A stretch of 9,512 bases of DNA from Sulfurimonas sp. (GTDB taxonomy: Bacteria > Campylobacterota > Campylobacteria > Campylobacterales > Sulfurimonadaceae): positions 1 to 9,512 of the forward strand of contig WFPU01000035.1 in the NCBI GenBank assembly GCA_015487435.1, given 5' to 3'. The translations under genes and the position numbers were made by a program. Numbering within the stretch: position 1 is the first letter of the stretch; the number at the start of each line of letters is the position of its first letter. Positions 5,918 through 9,512 of the stretch are shown in pieces. The notes beneath the pieces are model-generated. The model saw nothing but the letters and a program-made list of their open reading frames with translations, did no database searches and was not told the DNA's origin.

Positions 5918-6459
5918 GATATAGCTATATAAAACCACGTAAAAAAAGTATTTTTACACCTGAAATAAAGTTGGTTGTTGCATTTTTTAGCATAACTATA
6001 GCTATGCTTATTTCTACATATGCTTTTTTATCGATAAAAAACTCACAATTTCAACAAGATGAAATTGACATAATAGAGGCAAAATACAAAATTGAAAAAA
6101 ATATAAAAATGATGGAGGCAAAAATTGCTTTTATTGAAAAACAAAACACCTTATCTCAAAAGATATTTACAAAAAATAGCGTTTTAAAAGACAGCATTAA
6201 AAATCTTTTTGATTTGGTGCCACAACGAATAACTTTATCTAAAGCTGAGCTCTTAGAAAATGGTTTAGTTTTGCATGGAATTACACCAAATAAAGATGTA
6301 TATAACTTTATGCTTCATGCTCCACTTCGCTCCATTTTTCATCGTACATACAGTAGCTTTTATCCAGCAAATAATGGCTGGTTAAGATTTGTTTCTACTA
6401 ATTATATGGACAATGAAATTGATGAAATGATGAATGGGGAGGGAGCAAGTGATGAGTAA
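5914..6459 (+). CDS. PilN-like inner-membrane protein (one TM, coiled coil, small periplasmic domain)
   Basis: A 181-residue bitopic protein with a short basic cytoplasmic N-terminus (1-19, KPRKK), one transmembrane segment (about 19-41), a charged coiled coil (about 46-95), and a small alpha/beta domain (about 98-165). That domain starts LVPQRITLSK and continues with GLVLHGITPNKDVYNFM, the way the ferredoxin-like domain of PilN begins after its helix. The topology and order match PilN or the C-terminal part of GspL. The N-terminal YSYIKPRK sits where PilN carries its INLLP motif, which binds PilM, but it is only loosely similar. The ATG at 5914 overlaps the stop of the PilM-like gene in the classic ATGA arrangement, with GGTAGAG upstream. 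Family membership is inferred from architecture and neighbours, not from a strong sequence match. Confidence 0.65.
   Translation: MRYSYIKPRKKSIFTPEIKLVVAFFSITIAMLISTYAFLSIKNSQFQQDEIDIIEAKYKIEKNIKMMEAKIAFIEKQNTLSQKIFTKNSVLKDSIKNLFDLVPQRITLSKAELLENGLVLHGITPNKDVYNFMLHAPLRSIFHRTYSSFYPANNGWLRFVSTNYMDNEIDEMMNGEGASDE
6436..6445 (+). promoter_or_regulatory. Strong Shine-Dalgarno that sets the PilO-like start
   Basis: GGGGAGGGAG is the strongest ribosome-binding site noticed in the window, inside the 3' end of the PilN-like gene. It is 6 bases from the ATG at 6452 but overlaps the upstream in-frame ATG at 6434, so translation most likely begins at 6452. Confidence 0.75.
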
Positions 6460-7000
6460 AATTACTAGACAAAGTGTATATATATTAATTATTTCAATTT
6501 TTTTACTTACATTTGTTCTTGTTTTTTCGTTTGCAAGTTTGATTCCTGAGGGTAAAGAGTATCGTAAAGAAAAAACACAACTACTTCTCCAAAAAAAAGA
6601 TTTAAAAAGATATCAAGATTTTGAAGCACAAACTTACGACACTTTAAAAAAACTTCAGTTTGAAAATAGACATATAATAACTGCTTTTGATAAAGAATTT
6701 TTACCAGAAAGATTTATTAAAAAATACAAAAGTTCATTTAACTCTCTTGAGATTACAAAAATAAAAGAATTAGATTTAGAGGATGGATTTTGCGTATATG
6801 ATGTAAAAACAAGCTCACAAATTAGTACACCTACAGTTTTCTACAAATTCTTAGATGAGATAAATAAAAGTGATTGGATAGTTGGTATAAACTTTCCTAT
6901 TAAATTTGTAAGAGAGGGAGAAATTTTAAACTCATCGTTTAAAATGAAAGTTTATTCTAACTCTAAAGATTTAAATAAATCTAAATTAGAGAAAAAATAA
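6452..7000 (+). CDS. PilO/GspM-like inner-membrane protein
   Basis: A 182-residue bitopic protein with one transmembrane segment (about 8-30), a Lys/Glu-rich coiled coil (about 35-78), and a small periplasmic alpha/beta domain (about 95-170). TPTVFYKFLDEINKSDWIVG then a strand and FKMKVYS resemble the second half of the PilO/GspM ferredoxin-like fold. PilO normally pairs with PilN, and together they link the PilM-bound base of a type IV pilus or type II secretion machine to the outer-membrane complex. The start at 6452 is chosen over the in-frame ATG at 6434 because of the strong ribosome site between them; it overlaps the PilN-like gene by 8 nt. This is the last gene of the plus-strand run, and its final 16 codons (a charged tail ending KLEKK) overlap the tilS 3' end on the other strand. 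No PilP or secretin follows. Assignment is by architecture and order. Confidence 0.65.
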   Translation: MSKITRQSVYILIISIFLLTFVLVFSFASLIPEGKEYRKEKTQLLLQKKDLKRYQDFEAQTYDTLKKLQFENRHIITAFDKEFLPERFIKKYKSSFNSLEITKIKELDLEDGFCVYDVKTSSQISTPTVFYKFLDEINKSDWIVGINFPIKFVREGEILNSSFKMKVYSNSKDLNKSKLEKK

Positions 7001-7941
7001 GGACGCAACTTAGGCTCTATTTTTAATTTTCTCATCTTTTCTTTAAACTCTTTTGGCATACTTATATTTTCATTTGTATAGGGAGCTATAAAAACTATCT
7101 CACTATACCATGTAATCAAAAATTTTCTACCAATAACAACTGTTTTTTTGTCTTTTAATAACTCTCTCTCATGAATACTTAACATATGTGAATTTGATTT
7201 TAGATATTTGTCTATAATGTAAATATCGTTTCTGATATTATTAGTTGATAAGAAATAGGCAAAATTCTTTATTTTAGCAACTTTTACATCTTTTATTAAA
7301 AGCTTTAAATCTTCATCTAAATAGTTAAAACTTTTTTTAATTCCATTTAGATACTCTTTTAAGAGAGGGTTTGTATAGTTATTTCTAAATTTGTTTCTTG
7401 TATATTTTTCATCTGTATTGGTTTCATCCTCAAAGTACCTAATATTATTTTTTTTAAGATAAGAAAGAAGTTCACTTTTATCAAGATGAAGTAATGGGCG
7501 AATAAGTGTATAATTTTGTTTTTCTTGTATCTCTTTCATCCCTGCAATTTCGGCGCATCCCGCACCTTTGCAAAATTGCATCAACATCCACTCAAACCTA
7601 TCTCCTAGGTGGTGGGCTGTAAGTAAGTTATCGTAACTATACTCTTGTATCAATTTTTTAAAAAAAGTATATCTTATCTCCCTAGCTTTTGCTTCAAAAT
7701 TTTTATCTATTTTATTGGCTTTATAGCTATGGCATATTAGTTTATATCTGTTTGCTAACTCTTTAGAGTGAGATAATTCTTTTTTACTCTGCTTTCTAAT
7801 TCCATAATCAATTATGGCAATATCAAAATCAATTTTAGAATCAAGTAAAAGAAAAAATAGAGCAGTAGAATCAACGCCTGCAGAAAATGCTAAAAGATTC
7901 TTTTTACCTTTTAGTAGATTCAATGAGGATTGATTTAGCAT
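6952..7941 (-). CDS. tilS: tRNA(Ile)-lysidine synthase TilS
   Basis: TilS uses ATP and lysine to convert C34 of the CAU-anticodon tRNA-Ile to lysidine, so that it reads AUA and accepts isoleucine; it is normally essential. The 329-residue protein has the N-type ATP pyrophosphatase P-loop SAGVDS (20-25, with Ala in place of the more common second-position Gly), TAHHLGDRFEW (108-118, the HHxxDxxE signature), RPLL (148-151) and DETNTDEKYTRNKFRN (172-187, the tRNA/lysine site region). It is shorter than the roughly 430-residue E. coli enzyme and lacks most of the C-terminal domains. AUA-rich coding in the neighbouring genes fits a need for lysidine. It starts 10 bases after the rimO stop, so the two are probably co-transcribed; the ribosome site is weak. 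Its 3' end overlaps the PilO-like gene convergently by 49 nt. Confidence 0.95.
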   Translation of the reverse strand: MLNQSSLNLLKGKKNLLAFSAGVDSTALFFLLLDSKIDFDIAIIDYGIRKQSKKELSHSKELANRYKLICHSYKANKIDKNFEAKAREIRYTFFKKLIQEYSYDNLLTAHHLGDRFEWMLMQFCKGAGCAEIAGMKEIQEKQNYTLIRPLLHLDKSELLSYLKKNNIRYFEDETNTDEKYTRNKFRNNYTNPLLKEYLNGIKKSFNYLDEDLKLLIKDVKVAKIKNFAYFLSTNNIRNDIYIIDKYLKSNSHMLSIHERELLKDKKTVVIGRKFLITWYSEIVFIAPYTNENISMPKEFKEKMRKLKIEPKLRPYFFSNLDLFKSLELE

Positions 7942-7951
7942 TAGAGTACTT

Positions 7952-9265
7952 TTAGTTGTTAACTGTGGCTGTTAAAGTATTTCCAACAATAGAAGTAACT
8001 TTAGCTTTATAAATTTTACCAAACTCTAACTCTTTTGTATCATCAGTACGGTCATTTACATAGATTTCACCATCAATCTCAGGTGCCCACGAAATCTTTT
8101 TTGCACTTAGTAAAAATTCATGCTCATTACTCTCGCCATCTATGATTAACTCTATCTCTTTACCTATCATTTTTTTAAGTGATTCTTCTAAAGCTTTAGC
8201 ACTAATATTTCCTAAAATTTCGGCACGCTGAGCTATTGTCTCTGGTGATATTTTATCATCCATATCATAAGCTGGTGTAGTCTCTTCATCAGAGTATTCA
8301 AATATATTGATACGATCAAACCCAAAGCTCTCCGCAAAATCACACATCTCTTGAAACATCTCCTCGCTCTCTTTTGGATGCCCAACTATAAATGAAGTAC
8401 GTAAAAATGAGTTAGGAAGTGACTTCATGTATTTTAGTAGTTCAAGAGTTTTTTCTTTGCCAAAACCACGCTTCATCATATGAAGCATCTCATCATTTAT
8501 ATGTTGAATTGGGATATCAAAGTAGTTATGAAAGATTTTAGATTTGCCAATGTTTTTAAGTAAAGCGATAGTAGTAGTTGATGGGTATAGATAAAGAATT
8601 CTTGCACTCTTAATACCATCAATCAATTCTATTCTTTGGATTAAAAGACTTAATCCATCTTTAATGTTTTGATCACGCAAATAAGAGCTTGAATCTTGAG
8701 ATACAAAAGAAAAATCATAGTACCCTTTTGCCACAAGTGCCTCAACTTCGTTTGCAATGGAGTCTAAGTTACGAGAGTTTAACTTACCTTTAAAAGATGG
8801 GATTGCACAAAAACTACATGTTTGATTACACCCCTCCGATAGTTTTATATATGCATGATAAGTTGAACCAGTAACAACACGCTCAGCTCCATCAATTAAA
8901 AATACTTCATCAGAAAAACGGCTCTCTTTTTGTGCTAGCAACTCATCAATTTTATTATAATCGCCAACACCTGTAAATATATCAACCTCAGGCATATTTT
9001 TTGCTAACTCTTCACGATAACGCTCACTCAAACATCCTGCGACCACTAAAATAGAACCCTCTTTTCTAGCATCGTGTAGGTTTAAAATAGTATTTATACT
9101 CTCCTCTTTGGCTGCGTCAATAAAACCACAAGTATTTACTATGATTACATCTGCATCCTCAACATCGTTGTCAAGTTCAAAGTTTTGAAGTCTACCCATC
9201 ATCACCTCCGTATCAACTAAATTTTTCGTACACCCAAGAGAGACTATGTGGAGTTTATTGCCCAT
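7952..9265 (-). CDS. rimO: Ribosomal protein S12 methylthiotransferase RimO
   Basis: RimO is a radical-SAM methylthiotransferase that adds a methylthio group to the conserved aspartate of ribosomal protein S12. The 437 residues contain the UPF0004 domain with C12 (SLGCTKNLVDTE, diagnostic for RimO rather than MiaB), C46 (NTCGFID) and C78 (AGCLSERY), the radical-SAM cluster C146, C150 and C153 (SEGCNQTCSFCAIPSFKG), IPIQHINDEM (251-260), FIVGHPKES (292-300) and a C-terminal TRAM domain (about 368-437). All cluster ligands are present and the length is normal for the family. The ATG at 9265 puts the first cysteine at residue 12, as in homologues; the upstream AAAG is a poor ribosome site. It heads a two-gene minus-strand unit with tilS and is divergent from the flavoprotein gene. 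Identification is secure. Confidence 0.97.
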   Translation of the reverse strand: MGNKLHIVSLGCTKNLVDTEVMMGRLQNFELDNDVEDADVIIVNTCGFIDAAKEESINTILNLHDARKEGSILVVAGCLSERYREELAKNMPEVDIFTGVGDYNKIDELLAQKESRFSDEVFLIDGAERVVTGSTYHAYIKLSEGCNQTCSFCAIPSFKGKLNSRNLDSIANEVEALVAKGYYDFSFVSQDSSSYLRDQNIKDGLSLLIQRIELIDGIKSARILYLYPSTTTIALLKNIGKSKIFHNYFDIPIQHINDEMLHMMKRGFGKEKTLELLKYMKSLPNSFLRTSFIVGHPKESEEMFQEMCDFAESFGFDRINIFEYSDEETTPAYDMDDKISPETIAQRAEILGNISAKALEESLKKMIGKEIELIIDGESNEHEFLLSAKKISWAPEIDGEIYVNDRTDDTKELEFGKIYKAKVTSIVGNTLTATVNN

Positions 9266-9292
9266 TATTACTACTTTATAAATATTTTTTCG

Positions 9293-9301
9293 TATTATAC
9301 T
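9293..9301. promoter_or_regulatory. Overlapping divergent -10 boxes between rimO and the flavoprotein gene
   Basis: The 49-base gap between the two starts contains TATAAT on the minus strand (9299-9294, 28 bases before the rimO ATG) and TATACT on the plus strand (9296-9301, 13 bases before the flavoprotein ATG). TATAAT at 9303-9308 on the plus strand is another match but is only 6 bases from the ATG. Both directions therefore appear to use the same few bases. No -35 boxes are evident. Confidence 0.4.
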
Positions 9302-9314
9302 ATATAATTACGAT

Positions 9315-9512
9315 ATGAAAATATATGACGTTTTAATTATAGGTGGTGGGGCTAGTGGTCTTATGTGCGCGGCTCATCTAAACAAAGAGTTGCGAGTAGC
9401 GATAATTGATAATAATGAAAAATTAGCAAAAAAATTAAAAATATCTGGTGGTGGTAAATGTAATATCACTAACAAGTTTGTAGATATAAAAAATTTTGAT
9501 GCTAATGAAGAG
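9315..9512 (+). CDS. HI0933/YhiN-family FAD-binding flavoprotein, N-terminus (cut by window edge)
   Basis: The first 66 codons of a flavoprotein of the HI0933/YhiN (BaiN-like) family, truncated by the right edge. The N-terminal Rossmann motif DVLIIGGGASGLMCA (5-19) binds the FAD ADP moiety, an acidic residue ends the second strand (VAIIDN, 28-33), and KLKISGGGKCNITN (40-53) is the family signature just after. Members are predicted NAD(P)/FAD-dependent oxidoreductases; most have no proven physiological substrate. The ATG at 9315 is fixed by the Rossmann motif: the next in-frame ATG is inside it, and upstream the frame reaches a stop at 9279-9281 with no ATG between. No Shine-Dalgarno is visible before it, so a very short leader or leaderless transcript is possible. 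The gene is divergent from rimO with a 49-base gap. Confidence 0.92.
   Translation, partial: MKIYDVLIIGGGASGLMCAAHLNKELRVAIIDNNEKLAKKLKISGGGKCNITNKFVDIKNFDANEE

Noticed and set aside
6434..6451. Upstream ATG at 6434 as the PilO-like start (188 residues)
   Set aside because: The strong GGGGAGGGAG ribosome site overlaps this ATG and is correctly spaced only for the ATG at 6452.

Overview
The window looks like chromosomal DNA of a Campylobacterota (epsilonproteobacterial) bacterium, most plausibly a free-living Sulfurimonas/Sulfurovum-type organism. The DNA is AT-rich and tightly packed, with many overlapping genes. It carries an HP0268-family small protein, a family I know only from this lineage. 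The HP0268-like gene sits next to miaB, as in Helicobacter and Campylobacter, and NusA is the short form without C-terminal acidic repeats. The genus is an inference from protein style, not a database result.

Layout, left to right. (1) Positions 1-95, minus strand: the first 31 codons of what looks like an IS630-type transposase, running off the left edge. (2) 173-1321, minus: nusA. (3) 1322-1494: a 173-bp divergent promoter region. (4) 1495-7000, plus: one compact eight-gene run of HP0268-like protein, miaB, a DUF374-type lysophospholipid acyltransferase, a small membrane-anchored helical (TPR-like) protein, a Xer-type tyrosine recombinase, and three proteins resembling a PilM/PilN/PilO (GspL/GspM) inner-membrane assembly platform. 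After the 14-nt gap before miaB, every junction is an overlap (1 to 32 nt), and four of the eight start codons are GTG or TTG, so translational coupling is likely. (5) 6952-9265, minus: rimO then tilS, 10 nt apart; the tilS 3' end overlaps the PilO-like gene tail to tail by 49 nt. (6) 9266-9314: a 49-bp divergent promoter region. (7) 9315 to the right edge, plus: the N-terminus of a HI0933/YhiN-type flavoprotein.

Functionally, most of the window is translation and RNA housekeeping: NusA, MiaB (ms2i6A37 in tRNA), RimO (methylthiolation of ribosomal protein S12) and TilS (lysidine in tRNA-Ile). Two related radical-SAM methylthiotransferases lie within about 8 kb. The least conventional part is the end of the plus-strand operon. 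There a chromosome-dimer-resolution-type recombinase is coupled to a divergent PilMNO-like triad, whose PilM-like member carries a strongly acidic internal linker with a 9-residue tandem repeat. No secretin, pilin or secretion ATPase is visible here, so what the triad assembles cannot be read from this window. No rRNA, tRNA, CRISPR array or convincing intrinsic terminator was seen, and no gene-free stretch exceeds 300 bases.
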